Shown: positions 43,898 through 53,721, counted from the first letter of the stretch. The stretch is DNA of 64,000 nt from Rhodospirillaceae bacterium SYSU D60007 (GCA_003574685.1 QOCQ01000002.1:1-64000), one strand, 5' to 3'. Notes: generated by a model from the sequence alone, not told the origin. A program made the numbers and translations.

Positions 43898-44509
43898 TCA
43901 GAAGATGCCTTCGAGCAGGCCGCGCTTGCGCCGTTCGATGGTGGGAATGCCGCCTTGCGGCTGTGTTCCGGTTGCCTGCGCCTCGCGCAGACGCTGCTGT
44001 TCCCTCACCGGATCCAGCACAACGCCGGGCGGCGACGGTTCCTGCCAGAAGATCAGGCTGTCGATGATGGAACGGTTGCTGTCGGCGATGACCTTGCTCT
44101 CGCGATTGATCTTGGAGCGGATCTCCGGATCGACAGAGCTTCCGCTGGCGGAAACCTTGGACAGCAGGGCTGTCTCGCCAGCGCTGGGACCCGCCGCTGC
44201 CGGCGCACCACCCCGGGCCGTTCCCCGGCCGGGCGCGGCCGCAGGGCTCGTCCCGCCAGTGCCGCCGCCGGCGCCGGTCACGATGTTCCGTGCCTCTGCC
44301 TGCGGCGTCAGTTCCTGCGGTCGCGGCGCTCCTGGCCGCGGCGGCCGCAGGTCGGCATTCGGCGGCATCGCCAGCGGTGCATGGGAAACGATACGGAATT
44401 CGTCCGGCGACACCTTCTTTGCGCCGCCAAGGTTTTCAATCGCAGAACAGGCGCCGAGCGCCGACAGCGCGCCTGCCAGCACTACGCCCCGCACGATAGT
44501 CGCTGTCAT
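43898..44509 (-). CDS. DUF3035 lipoprotein
   Basis: This 203-aa protein has a lipobox (SALGACSAIENL) with the lipid Cys at residue 21. The following VSPDEFRIVSHAPLAMPPNA and LRPPRPGAPRPQE is the DUF3035 signature. The middle is Gly/Ala/Pro-rich; the end is charged (PTIERRKRGLLEGIF). This family usually lies next to lspA in alphaproteobacteria, as here (15 bp away). Outer membrane role is unknown. Confidence 0.9.
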   Translation of the reverse strand: MTATIVRGVVLAGALSALGACSAIENLGGAKKVSPDEFRIVSHAPLAMPPNADLRPPRPGAPRPQELTPQAEARNIVTGAGGGTGGTSPAAAPGRGTARGGAPAAAGPSAGETALLSKVSASGSSVDPEIRSKINRESKVIADSNRSIIDSLIFWQEPSPPGVVLDPVREQQRLREAQATGTQPQGGIPTIERRKRGLLEGIF

Positions 44510-44524
44510 TTTCTTGCTTTCCTC

Positions 44525-45025
44525 TTAACCTTCCCTGTCTTGCCCCTGCTGCGCTGAACCTGGCCGGAACAGCGACTCCAGCAGAAGTGCCGCCACCCCC
44601 AGCACGATGGCCGCGTCGGCTACGTTGAACGCCGGCCAGTGCCATGTGCCGACGTAAAAGTCGGCAAAGTCGAAGACGGCACCCCAGAGCGCCCGGTCGA
44701 TAACATTGCCGACAGCGCCGCCAATGACAAGGCCGATGGCGATCGCGCTCCAGCGCAGCGTCACCCGCCGCAGCCATAGAAAAAGCGCAATGCTGATGAC
44801 GACCGATACCATCGACAGCACCCAGGGTGGCAGGGCGCCGTCGCCACCCAGCATGCCGAAACTGACCCCGCGGTTCCAGACGACCACGAGGTTAAAGAAG
44901 CCAGGAATCACCTCGATGCCGCCGGGCTGGTGCACCAGCACGCTCTTCAGCAGATGCTTGGAGAGCTGGTCGATGATGGTGATCCCAAGCGCCACCAGCA
45001 GTCCCAGCCGGATCAGCGGCGGCAT
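44525..45025 (-). CDS. lspA: Lipoprotein signal peptidase
   Basis: This 166-aa membrane protein has four membrane helices and the catalytic aspartates in VGNVIDRALWGAVFDFADF and FNVADAAIVLG. Early ITIIDQLSKHLLK and VVWNRGVSFGML match LspA. It removes the signal peptide from lipidated prolipoproteins. Its ATG immediately follows the ileS stop (TGAATG). Confidence 0.95.
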   Translation of the reverse strand: MPPLIRLGLLVALGITIIDQLSKHLLKSVLVHQPGGIEVIPGFFNLVVVWNRGVSFGMLGGDGALPPWVLSMVSVVISIALFLWLRRVTLRWSAIAIGLVIGGAVGNVIDRALWGAVFDFADFYVGTWHWPAFNVADAAIVLGVAALLLESLFRPGSAQQGQDREG

Positions 45026-47896
45026 TCATGCCGCCCTGGGAACGGTGCCGACGGCGTCCTCGCAGCGATGGCAGAGATCAGGATGCTGCGACGATCTGCC
45101 CACCTCGGGCAACACCTGCCAGCACCGCGCGCACTTGCTGCCTGTCGCCAGCCGGGGCACGACGCCGACCCCCGCCACATCGGGCAGTGTGAATGCGTCC
45201 GCGGGCGGCTCACCTTCCTGTAGCGTTGCAGCCGAGGTGATGCAGATTTCGGCGAGATCCAGCCCCGCAAGAGCCGTCACGTAGTCGGCCGTCGCATAGG
45301 CGGTCGGCGCCGCCTGAAGCGACGAGCCGATGCGCTTTTCGCCGCGTTCGATCTCCAGCGCACCGGTGACGACCCGGCGCAGGGCCCGAACCTTGCGCCA
45401 TTTCTCACCCAGCGAATCGTCGCGCCAGGTTGCCGGGATTTCCGGATAGAGCCGCAGATGCACGCTTTGCGGTCCGCCGTCGCTTGCGGCACCGGGACGC
45501 GCCAGCCAGGCCTCCTCCGCCGTGAAGCAGGCAAACGGCGCCAGCCAGGCCGTGATGAAGGAGAACAGCTCGGCCATCACCGTGCGCACGGCACGGCGGC
45601 GGCGCGCATCGGGCCGGTCGCAGTAGATCGCGTCCTTGCGGATGTCGAAATAGAAGGCGCTGAGATCGACGGCGCAGAAATTATGCAGCGCAGTCGAGAT
45701 GCGGTGGAAATCGAAATCCTCCACCGCCTGCCGCCAGTCGGCATCCAGCTCGGCCATGCGGTGCAGGACCCAGCGCTCCAGCTCCGGCATCTCCGCGATG
45801 GGCAGGCGCTCGGCCGGCGTGAAACCGGACAGGCTGCCCAGCAGGTATCTGAGCGTGTTGCGCAGACGCCGGTAAGCGTCGGCATGGTGCTTCAGGATCT
45901 CGGGACCGATGCGCAGGTCTTCCGAGTAGTCGGAGCCCACGACCCACAGCCGCAGGATGTCGGCGCCGGACTGGTCGCAGACCTCCTGCGGCGCCGTGAT
46001 GTTGCCCAGCGACTTGGACATCTTGCGGCCCTGCTCGTCGAGCACGAAGCCGTGGGTCAACACCGATTCGTAGGGCGCCCGGCCGCGCGTGCCGCAACTC
46101 TCCAGCAGCGAGGAATGGAACCAGCCGCGGTGCTGGTCGGAACCTTCGAGGTACATCGACGCCGGCCATTTCAGGTCCGAACGCCCCTCCAGCGTGAAGC
46201 TGTGCGTCGAGCCGGAATCGAACCAGACATCAAGAATGTCGGTGACCGCTTCGTAGCGCGCCGGATCGTAGTCTTCGCCAAGGAACTGGAGCGGGTCCTC
46301 GAACCAGACATCCGCGCCGTGCTGCCGGAAGGCGGCCACGATGCGATCCATCACCTTCTGGTCGCGCAGCGGCTCGCCCGTCTGCTTGTCGACGAAAACA
46401 GCAATCGGAACGCCCCATGCGCGCTGGCGCGAAACGCACCAGTCCGGCCGCAGCTCGATCATCGACCGCAGACGGATCTGGCCGGCCGGCGGCACGAAGC
46501 GCGTCGCGTCGATCGCCCGCAGCGCCACCTCGCGCAAGGTGCCGTCGATTCCCTTGATCGGCCGGTCCATGGCGATGAACCATTGCGGGGTGCAACGGAA
46601 GATCACCGGCGCTTTCGACCGCCACGAGTGCGGATAGGAGTGCACCAGAGAGCCCTTGGCCAGCAGGGTACCGGCCTCCGCCAGCTTGGTGATGACGGCG
46701 CCGTTGGCGTCACCCGGTCCGCCGACCGAGGTATAGACCTTCTTGCCGGCAAAGAGCGCAACGCGCGGGAAGTAGGCGCCGTCGTCGGCCACGTAGTCCT
46801 CGGCCGGAATGCCGTGCTTGCGGCCCAGCTCGAAATCGTCGGCACCATGGCTGGGTGCGATATGCACGATGCCGGTCCCGGCGTCTGTCGTGACAAATTC
46901 GGCCGTGAATACCGGCGTTTCGCGATCGTAGAACGGATCCAGCTTCGCCAGCGGATGGCTGCACACGCTGCCCACGAGATCGACGCCCTTGAACGTGGCG
47001 TGTCGCGTCAGCCTCTCGATGCGCAGTGCCGCCTTGACGCTGTCGAACAGCGCCGGCGCGAACACCAGCGTCTCCCCCGCCACCGCCATCGAGCCGCCGA
47101 TGACCTCATCCACATGGTAAACGGCGTACTCCACGTCGGCTGCCACGGCCAGCGCGCGGTTGGCAGGCATCGTCCACGGTGTGGTGGTCCAGATGATGAT
47201 CGACGCACCCTGCAGGGCTTCATGCGATGTGCGGATCACCGGGAAGCGGACGTGCACCGTCGTCGATTTGTGGTCGTGGTACTCGACCTCGGCCTCGGCC
47301 AGCGCGGTTTTCTCCACCACCGACCACATGACCGGCTTGGCGCCCTTGTAGAGGCCGCCATTCATCAGGAACTTGCCGAGCTCGGCGACGATCGCGGCCT
47401 CGGCCTCGTAGGCCATCGTCGTATAGGGATTCTCCCAGTCGCCGATCACGCCCAGACGCTTGAACTCCTCGCGCTGTACGCCGATCCAGTGCTCGGCGAA
47501 GGCACGGCACTGGCGGCGGAACTCGACCACCGGCACCTGGTCCTTGTCCTGGTTGCGTGCGCGATATTCCTCCTCGATCTTCCACTCGATCGGCAGGCCA
47601 TGGCAGTCCCAGCCCGGCACGTAGTGCGAGTCCTTGCCCAGCATCTGCTGACTGCGGGTGACCACGTCCTTGAGAATCTTGTTCAGGGCGTGGCCGATAT
47701 GCAGGTTGCCATTGGCGTAGGGCGGACCGTCATGCAGGACGAACTTTTCCCGGCCCTTTGAGTCATTACGAAGCTGCCCGAAGAGGCCGATGCGCTCCCA
47801 GAAGGCCAGCAGCTCGGGTTCCTTCTTCGGCAGCCCGCCACGCATCGGAAATTCCGTTGCGGGCAGGAATACGGTCGATTTGTAGTCGGCGCTCAC
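45026..47896 (-). CDS. ileS: Isoleucyl-tRNA synthetase
   Basis: This 956-aa class I synthetase has GNLHIGHALNKILKD (HIGH), KMSKSLGNI (KMSKS), WDCHGLPIEWKIEEEY, editing domain sequences around TTPWTMPANRAL, and a C-terminal zinc-binding segment (KCARCWQVLPEVG, LCHRCEDAVG). It charges tRNA-Ile. The GTG at 47896 gives SADYKSTVFLPATEFPM, the usual alphaproteobacterial start; an ATG at 47932 is possible. Confidence 0.96.
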   Translation of the reverse strand: MSADYKSTVFLPATEFPMRGGLPKKEPELLAFWERIGLFGQLRNDSKGREKFVLHDGPPYANGNLHIGHALNKILKDVVTRSQQMLGKDSHYVPGWDCHGLPIEWKIEEEYRARNQDKDQVPVVEFRRQCRAFAEHWIGVQREEFKRLGVIGDWENPYTTMAYEAEAAIVAELGKFLMNGGLYKGAKPVMWSVVEKTALAEAEVEYHDHKSTTVHVRFPVIRTSHEALQGASIIIWTTTPWTMPANRALAVAADVEYAVYHVDEVIGGSMAVAGETLVFAPALFDSVKAALRIERLTRHATFKGVDLVGSVCSHPLAKLDPFYDRETPVFTAEFVTTDAGTGIVHIAPSHGADDFELGRKHGIPAEDYVADDGAYFPRVALFAGKKVYTSVGGPGDANGAVITKLAEAGTLLAKGSLVHSYPHSWRSKAPVIFRCTPQWFIAMDRPIKGIDGTLREVALRAIDATRFVPPAGQIRLRSMIELRPDWCVSRQRAWGVPIAVFVDKQTGEPLRDQKVMDRIVAAFRQHGADVWFEDPLQFLGEDYDPARYEAVTDILDVWFDSGSTHSFTLEGRSDLKWPASMYLEGSDQHRGWFHSSLLESCGTRGRAPYESVLTHGFVLDEQGRKMSKSLGNITAPQEVCDQSGADILRLWVVGSDYSEDLRIGPEILKHHADAYRRLRNTLRYLLGSLSGFTPAERLPIAEMPELERWVLHRMAELDADWRQAVEDFDFHRISTALHNFCAVDLSAFYFDIRKDAIYCDRPDARRRRAVRTVMAELFSFITAWLAPFACFTAEEAWLARPGAASDGGPQSVHLRLYPEIPATWRDDSLGEKWRKVRALRRVVTGALEIERGEKRIGSSLQAAPTAYATADYVTALAGLDLAEICITSAATLQEGEPPADAFTLPDVAGVGVVPRLATGSKCARCWQVLPEVGRSSQHPDLCHRCEDAVGTVPRAA

Positions 47897-48081
47897 GGCG
47901 GAAGCTCGTCGTTGGAAACCGATGCGGGGCATCGATGCAGCATCGGATAGGTGAGACGAATCAGGAGGTTACCCGGCCCTCTCAATGGACCGGGCGGCTA
48001 ATTCGCCCGCCGCGGGCGAGATCGCACGTTATGACGCGCCGCAACAACATGGCCGCAAGATACGGACCGGCCGGCAGGGGG

Positions 48082-49038
48082 TCAAGGCAGCCGGATCACC
48101 GCAAGCACAGGCCGATGATCCGATCCGATGTCCGGCCCGACCCGGAACCCTGCCACGGTACAGCCCTTGCCCAGCATGATGTGGTCGATCTTGATGCCCA
48201 GCCACCGCGGCACGAAGGTCGGCCAGGTCGTCGCCGCCAGATCGGCGTAGCGCAGCGGCGAGGAGCGCACCAGCCGGCGCATCGGCGCGCTCCAGGGCGT
48301 GGCGTTGAAATCGCCCATGGCCGCCACGGGGCCGGGCGCCGCCGCTGCCAGCCGGCCGATCACCGCGAGCTCGGCATCCCGGCTCGGGACCCAACGCGGG
48401 TTGACCGGCGAGGCCGGGTGCGCCCCGATCACGGTCAGGACCTTGCCGGCGATCTCGAAGCGCGCCACCAGGATTCCCTGCTGCAGTCGCGGGCCCGCCG
48501 CCACCTCCAGGGAGGCCCAGGGCCGCCGCGACAGCATGGTGACGAAGTTCGTGCGGCCGATGGCGCGGTGCGGATAGAGATCGGCCAGTCCTTCCAGCGT
48601 GCCAAGCCACGGCCGGTCGACTTCCGTGATCACGACCACGTCCGGCCGCTCCGTCCGAATCCATCTCTCGACGCGGTCGAACTCGCGGTTCAGGAAGTTG
48701 AGATTGATCGACGCGATTGTCCATGTGTTCGCACCGGCAATCGTTGCCGCCGGCGCGCGGAAGCGGCTTTCTCCCACAATCACGACAGCATTGACGATGA
48801 AGACGAGCGCCGCCAGCGAGGCGGGCAACAGGCTCCGCTGAGCGGGAAATACCAGCAAGGCGACCGCGATCGCGATCAGTGCCGCCGCAGCAAGATGAGG
48901 GCGGAAATGCGCGGCATAGTCCAGCCAGCCGCTGATCGAACCGAAGAACCCCGCGACCGTGATCGCCGCCAGCCCGACCGCGGCAAGCCACCATCCAGCC
49001 TGCAAGACCGTCAGTGCCGATTCCATGCGCGCCCGCAT
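48082..49038 (-). CDS. Membrane-anchored endonuclease/exonuclease/phosphatase-family protein
   Basis: This 318-aa protein begins with two or three membrane helices (residues about 10-90) and then an EEP domain: TWTIASINLNFLNREFDRV, RPDVVVITEVD with the catalytic Glu, IGAHPASPVNPRW, GPVAAMGDFNATPWS with DFN, and IDHIMLGKG and IGSDHRPVLAVI with the final SDH. All core catalytic residues appear present. Such proteins hydrolyse phosphodiesters; substrate and side of the membrane are unclear. Confidence 0.87.
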   Translation of the reverse strand: MRARMESALTVLQAGWWLAAVGLAAITVAGFFGSISGWLDYAAHFRPHLAAAALIAIAVALLVFPAQRSLLPASLAALVFIVNAVVIVGESRFRAPAATIAGANTWTIASINLNFLNREFDRVERWIRTERPDVVVITEVDRPWLGTLEGLADLYPHRAIGRTNFVTMLSRRPWASLEVAAGPRLQQGILVARFEIAGKVLTVIGAHPASPVNPRWVPSRDAELAVIGRLAAAAPGPVAAMGDFNATPWSAPMRRLVRSSPLRYADLAATTWPTFVPRWLGIKIDHIMLGKGCTVAGFRVGPDIGSDHRPVLAVIRLP

Positions 49039-49139
49039 GCGGCGAAGGATGGCCTGCTCATGTGGCGATCACGTGCAGGGCTGTGCCAGCCGCGTTCGCA
49101 AGGCAAGGCATTTTCCGGACGGAGTGCCCATGACACTCT

Positions 49140-49227
49140 TGTCATCCCGAGCGAAGCGAGGGATCTTTCGGCCGCCATCTGGTAACGCAAGGCCGCTTAA
49201 AGATCCGTCGCTTCGCTCGGGATGACA
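49140..49227. repeat. Long inverted repeat, family 2, copy 2
   Basis: Arms at 49140-49167 and 49200-49227 (28 bp, one mismatch) flank a 32-bp spacer. The left arm starts TGTCATCCCGAGCGAAGCGA. It shares the GAGCGAAGCGA core and flanks with copy 1. It lies upstream of the EEP gene and downstream of ribF. Confidence 0.88.
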
Positions 49228-49251
49228 GATGCTATTTTCCGGGGCACGACG

Positions 49252-50199
49252 CTAACCGCCCGCGAGGATCTTGCGTGCGGCGGCGGCGTCGGCGGCGATT
49301 TGCGCCTTCAGCGCGTCGAGCCCGGCGAACTTCATCTCCGGACGGATGAAGTCGATGAGTTGCGTGCGCAGGGTCTTGCCGTAGAGATCGCCGTCGAAAT
49401 CGAAAACGTGCACCTCGAAGTTTTCGACCGGCTTGCCGATGGTCGGCCGGCGCCCAAGGTTGGCCACGCCCTCGCGCCAGACGACGCTGCCATTCTCCGC
49501 CACGCCGGTGCGCACGGCATAGACGCCGAAGCGCGGCCGCAAATGTGCCCCTAGCGCCACGTTGGCAGTCGGAAAGCCGATCGTGCGCCCGCGCCGGTCG
49601 CCCTCCTCGACCACACCCTCGATTTCCCATGGCCGGCCCAGCAGCTCGGCCGCCTCCCCCACCATGCCCAGCCGCAGCGCCTCGCGGATGCCGGTCGAGG
49701 AATAGATCTCGCCCTCGCGCATCACCGGCTCGAGCACCTCGACGCCGAAGCCCAGCGACTCGCCAAGCTCGCGCAGCCGTTCGACGTTGCCGCCACGGCG
49801 CGCACCAAAGGTGAAGTCATAGCCGCATACCACATGCCGTGCGCCCAGCCCCACCGCCAGCACCTCGCGCGCAAACGCTTCGGCCGGCAGCGCCGCGAAG
49901 GCAGCATCGAAGCGCTGCGCCAGCACGGCCCCCACACCATGCTCCGCCAGCAGCCGGGCCTTGGCCGGCAGCAGCGTCAGGCGGAACGGACCGGTCGTCG
50001 GCACAAAGAATGCACGCGGGTGGGGTTCGAACGTGAGCGCCACCACCGGTCCGCTGACCGGCCGTGCCAGTGCCGCCACCCTGTCGAGCAGCGCCTGGTG
50101 GCCGCGATGCACGCCATCGAAGTTGCCCATCCCGACGACCGCGCCACGCCAGGCCGCAGGCACAGCGCGCCAGTCGTCGAAGATCGGGATCGGGCCCAT
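49252..50199 (-). CDS. ribF: Bifunctional riboflavin kinase/FAD synthetase
   Basis: This 315-aa protein has an N-terminal nucleotidyltransferase domain (VGMGNFDGVHRGHQALLDRV, TFEPHPRAFFVP, YDFTFGARRGGNVERL, and SSTGIREAL) and a C-terminal riboflavin kinase domain (GRTIGFPTANVAL, GVYAVRTGV, NLGRRPTIG, EVHVFDFDGDLYG). It makes FMN and FAD. The ATG at 50199 starts the conserved N-terminus. Confidence 0.95.
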   Translation of the reverse strand: MGPIPIFDDWRAVPAAWRGAVVGMGNFDGVHRGHQALLDRVAALARPVSGPVVALTFEPHPRAFFVPTTGPFRLTLLPAKARLLAEHGVGAVLAQRFDAAFAALPAEAFAREVLAVGLGARHVVCGYDFTFGARRGGNVERLRELGESLGFGVEVLEPVMREGEIYSSTGIREALRLGMVGEAAELLGRPWEIEGVVEEGDRRGRTIGFPTANVALGAHLRPRFGVYAVRTGVAENGSVVWREGVANLGRRPTIGKPVENFEVHVFDFDGDLYGKTLRTQLIDFIRPEMKFAGLDALKAQIAADAAAARKILAGG

Positions 50200-50219
50200 G
50201 CTTGCCTGACCGGCAGGCG

Positions 50220-50663
50220 CTATGCGGCGGCAGGCCGGCGGGGTGCCATCACCACCGCCTCGCCGTCGATCACCACGGTATCGCCGCAGCGGCATTCGGT
50301 GTGCAGCCGGACCCGGCGGCGCTGCGGGTCAATCTCCACAATCTCCACCCGCGCCGTTACCGTGTCGCCGATCTTCACCGGCGCGCGGAAGTTGAGGGTC
50401 TGGGAGATGTAGAGCGAACCCGGTCCGGGCAGCTTGGTACCGATCACGGTGGAGATGAAGCTGCCGCCCAGCATCCCGTGCGCAATGCGCTCGCCGAAGC
50501 GCGTGGTCTTCGCGAAACCATCATGTAGATGGATCGGGTTGGTGTCACCCGAGACGCCGGCGAAGGCCGTGATATCCGCCTCGCTCACGGTCTTGCCGAA
50601 CACGGCCGACATGCCGACCTTCAGATCATCGATGTAATGGCCGTGCATCTCGCTGAAGCTCAT
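50220..50663 (-). CDS. MaoC-like hydratase
   Basis: This 147-aa hotdog protein has the hydratase 2 motif SGDTNPIHLHDGFAKTTRFG with Asp and His, then RIAHGMLGGSFISTVIG. It likely hydrates enoyl thioesters. It is between the amidase and ribF on the same strand. Confidence 0.9.
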   Translation of the reverse strand: MSFSEMHGHYIDDLKVGMSAVFGKTVSEADITAFAGVSGDTNPIHLHDGFAKTTRFGERIAHGMLGGSFISTVIGTKLPGPGSLYISQTLNFRAPVKIGDTVTARVEIVEIDPQRRRVRLHTECRCGDTVVIDGEAVVMAPRRPAAA

Positions 50664-50693
50664 TCCCGATACCCCTTCCTCTGGCGCCAGACC

Positions 50694-52118
50694 TCAGTGC
50701 CGCACGACAGGATCGATCGGCAGCCGGCGGTGCAGGCCGGCCATGTCCTCGAACAGCTTCGCGGCCGACAGCAGCGCTGCCTCGCCGCGCGGGCGGCCGA
50801 CGAGCATCAGGCCCACCGGCAAACCGGATTTTGTGAAGCCGGCCGGCAGGGAAACAGAAGGCAGACCGGTCATGGTGACGATCGACGTTACCAGCACCCA
50901 GTCGATGTAGCTCGGCATCTGCTGGCCGTTGATGCTTTCCACGTAGCGCATCTCCACCGGGAACGGCGGTACCGGCGCGGCGGGCACGGCGAGAACGTCG
51001 AATTCGGTCATGAAGCGCGCGAAGCGACTGTAGAGCTGCCCCTGCAGCAGGGCCGCACGCCGCAAACCCTCGCCCGTCAGCGACAGGCCGTACTCGATGT
51101 TCCAGATAACCTCCGGCTTCAGCAGTTCGCGGTGGCTCTCAAGCAGCGCACCGCTGGCCGCGGCCATGTTGTGTCCGCGATAAACCTGGAAAGCCTCGCG
51201 CGCGCCCTGCGGGTCGGGCGCCTTCTCCTCGACCGCGGCGCCGATCTCGGCAAAGCGCAGCGTGGCGCGGCGGCAGATTTCCTCGACCTCCGGATCGAGC
51301 GGGCAGGCGCCGTTGAACCCGCCACCCCAGGCCACCTTCTTCGGCGCGGTGGGCTCGTCTACGGCCCTGGTGTAGGGCACCGCCGGCGCATCCCAGGACA
51401 GCGGATCGAGCGGATGCAGCCTGCCGGCCGCATCCAGCATCAGAGCCACATCGGCCACGCAGCGCCCCATCGGGCCGTTTACGGGGAACGTGTTCAGCGG
51501 CAGCACCGAGGGACCGAACGGCACACGGCCCGGGCTGGGCCGAAAGCCGACGACGCCGCAGAAGCTGGCCGGTGTGCGCAACGAACCACCCAGATCGGAG
51601 CCGGTTGCCAGCCAGACCTGTCCCGTCGCCAGCGCCACTGCCGAACCGCCGGAAGAGCCGGCGCACGTCATGCGCGTGTCCCAGGGATTGCGGGTGATAC
51701 CGAACACCTCGTTGAACGTCTGCGCGCCGGCGCCGAATTCAGGCGTGTTGGTCTTGCCGATCACCAGCCCGCCCATGGCTTCCATGTGCTGCACGAAGAG
51801 GCAACTGCGCTGCGAGATGTTGTTGCTGTAGACGCGCGAACCAAAGGTGGTGCGGACGCCCTCGACGTCGTTGAGGTCCTTGACCGCAAACGGCAGGCCG
51901 CCCAGCCAGCCGGGCGTTTCGGGATCGGGCAGGCGCAGCGCCTTCGCCTGCTGGCGCGCGCGATCGAAGGTACGCGTCACCATCGCGTTCACCGCACCGT
52001 CGGTGACCGCGATGCGCGCCTCGGCCGCATCGACTAGCTCGAGCGGCGATACCTTGCGGCGTTTCAGAAGATCGACCGCTTCCACGGCAGTGAGACGCCA
52101 AAGTCCGCTGTCGGCCAC
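50694..52118 (-). CDS. Amidase (amidase signature family)
   Basis: This 474-aa protein has the Ser-cisSer-Lys amidase triad: PFAVKDLNDVEG with the Lys, MTCAGSSGGSAVALATGQ, and TGSDLGGSLRTPASFCGVVG with the serine nucleophile. The GTG at 52118 follows GGAGG with ideal spacing; the much longer open frame has no such start. It hydrolyses an amide; the substrate is unknown. Confidence 0.9.
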   Translation of the reverse strand: MADSGLWRLTAVEAVDLLKRRKVSPLELVDAAEARIAVTDGAVNAMVTRTFDRARQQAKALRLPDPETPGWLGGLPFAVKDLNDVEGVRTTFGSRVYSNNISQRSCLFVQHMEAMGGLVIGKTNTPEFGAGAQTFNEVFGITRNPWDTRMTCAGSSGGSAVALATGQVWLATGSDLGGSLRTPASFCGVVGFRPSPGRVPFGPSVLPLNTFPVNGPMGRCVADVALMLDAAGRLHPLDPLSWDAPAVPYTRAVDEPTAPKKVAWGGGFNGACPLDPEVEEICRRATLRFAEIGAAVEEKAPDPQGAREAFQVYRGHNMAAASGALLESHRELLKPEVIWNIEYGLSLTGEGLRRAALLQGQLYSRFARFMTEFDVLAVPAAPVPPFPVEMRYVESINGQQMPSYIDWVLVTSIVTMTGLPSVSLPAGFTKSGLPVGLMLVGRPRGEAALLSAAKLFEDMAGLHRRLPIDPVVRH

Positions 52119-52277
52119 GCATCCTCCTTCGCGACGGCGCGTCCCCTTATCATGGCCCCCGCCCGCCCGCCACCTGCCGCGCTCCGCTCTGCGGAGCGGA
52201 ATGATGGCTTGGATGGCGGCAGAGGGCGTGCTGGAATGGCATGAACAGCCGTTCATACAGCCTGTGAGGGAACGGGC

Positions 52278-53330
52278 ATGGAACAACCGCCGGAGACGGG
52301 CGATCTGGCGCCGGCCGAACTGGCGCGCCGGCTCACCGCGGCTTGCGCCCGCCATTTCGGCTGCACGGTCCGCGTCGAAGGGCTGTTCCGACATTCCGGC
52401 GGCGCCTCGCGGCAGACATGGGGCTTCGACGCGACGCTGGAGCATGCCGGCAGCCCGCAACGAGACGCGCTGGTGCTGCGGCGCGATCCGCCGCGCAGCG
52501 CGGGTACGGGTGCGCTGACCGGCGAAACCTCTCTGGCGCTGGACCGCGGCCTGGAGTTCGAGCTGCTGCAGGTGGCGCAGCGCCACGGCGTACCGGTGCC
52601 CGCGCCGCTCTTCGCGCTGACCCCTGGCGACGGGCTGGGCGAAGGGTTTGTCATGCGGCACGTGCCGGGCACCGCCATCGCGCGCGAGCTGCTGCGCGAT
52701 CCACGCTATGCCCGGACGCGCGCGAACATCGTGCCGCAACTCGGCGGCATTCTGGCACGCCTGCATGCGATTCCCCTGCCCGAGCTGCCGGCGCTGCGGC
52801 GCACCACGCCCGCGGAAGCGATCGCTCAGCAACGCCACGTGCTTGACACCATTGGCGAACCGCATCCTGTCTACGAGCTCGCGTTCACCTGGCTGGAGCG
52901 GCGCCTGCCGGCCGTGGATGTGGCGCCACGCTTCGTGCACGGGGACTTCCGCACCGGCAACTTCCTGGCCGCCGAAGAAGGTGTCACGGCTATCCTCGAC
53001 TGGGAAATCGCGCACACGGGCGACCCGCTGGAGGATCTCGGCTGGATGTGCATCAAGTCATGGCGCTTCGGAGCCGTCGAGAATCCGGCCGGCGGCTTCG
53101 GCTCGCGCGAAGCGCTTTTTGCCGCCTATGAAGCGGCAGGCGGCGAGAAAGTGGATGTGGCGCGGGCGCGCTGGTGGGAGATCTTCGGGACTGCACGCTG
53201 GGGCGTGATCTGCATGGCGCAAGCGTGGAAGCACCTCTCGGGCGCCGAGCATTCGGTCGAGCTGGCATCCATCGGCCGGCGCTGCGCCGAAACCGAAGTC
53301 GATCTGCTGCAGCTACTGGCGGAGGCGTGA
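52278..53330 (+). CDS. Phosphotransferase-family protein (APH-like)
   Basis: This 350-aa protein has the kinase-like fold with the Brenner motif FVHGDFRTGNFLAAEE and ILDWEIAHTGDPLEDLGWMC. The N-terminal half has SGGASRQTWGFDA. This is the acyl-CoA-metabolism-associated branch rather than an antibiotic kinase. DUF6285 follows at once (stop at 53330, ATG at 53331), a known pairing. Confidence 0.87.
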   Translation: MEQPPETGDLAPAELARRLTAACARHFGCTVRVEGLFRHSGGASRQTWGFDATLEHAGSPQRDALVLRRDPPRSAGTGALTGETSLALDRGLEFELLQVAQRHGVPVPAPLFALTPGDGLGEGFVMRHVPGTAIARELLRDPRYARTRANIVPQLGGILARLHAIPLPELPALRRTTPAEAIAQQRHVLDTIGEPHPVYELAFTWLERRLPAVDVAPRFVHGDFRTGNFLAAEEGVTAILDWEIAHTGDPLEDLGWMCIKSWRFGAVENPAGGFGSREALFAAYEAAGGEKVDVARARWWEIFGTARWGVICMAQAWKHLSGAEHSVELASIGRRCAETEVDLLQLLAEA

Positions 53331-53681
53331 ATGGCCCAGGACCGACCGCACGCGCCGGAGTTGCTGCGCGCCATACGCGAGTTCCTCGCTGCCGACGTGC
53401 TGCCGAAGCTGGAGGGCCGTACGCAGTTCCATCTCAAGGTGGCGATCAATTCGCTGGCGATCCTGGAACGCGAGACGACGAACGCTGCCACGGCGGATGC
53501 CGCGGAACTGGCGCGGCTGAAGGCGTTGCTGGGCCGCGACGGCAGCCTGCCCGAGCTCAATGCCGAGCTGGCGCGCCAGCTCCGCGCCGGCCTGCGCGAC
53601 GAGACCGACGCAGCGCTGATGGCCCACCTGCGCGCCACCATCGCCGACAAGATCGCCATCTCCAACCCGAAGTGGCGGTAG
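53331..53681 (+). CDS. DUF6285 protein
   Basis: This 116-aa protein matches DUF6285: RPHAPELLRAIREFLAADVL, GRTQFHLKVAINSLAILERE and the end TIADKIAISNPKW. Its genes regularly follow APH-like phosphotransferase genes in operons with acyl-CoA dehydrogenases; no dehydrogenase is adjacent here. It starts at the base after the upstream stop. Confidence 0.88.
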   Translation: MAQDRPHAPELLRAIREFLAADVLPKLEGRTQFHLKVAINSLAILERETTNAATADAAELARLKALLGRDGSLPELNAELARQLRAGLRDETDAALMAHLRATIADKIAISNPKWR

Positions 53682-53721
53682 GGAGATGAGCCGTCCACGT
53701 CGAAGTGGCAGGATTGGGCTG

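Noticed and set aside
45458-47761. A 767-codon plus-strand frame opposite ileS
   Set aside because: It mirrors ileS, has low-complexity His/Arg/Gln-rich sequence and no ribosome site or family motif.
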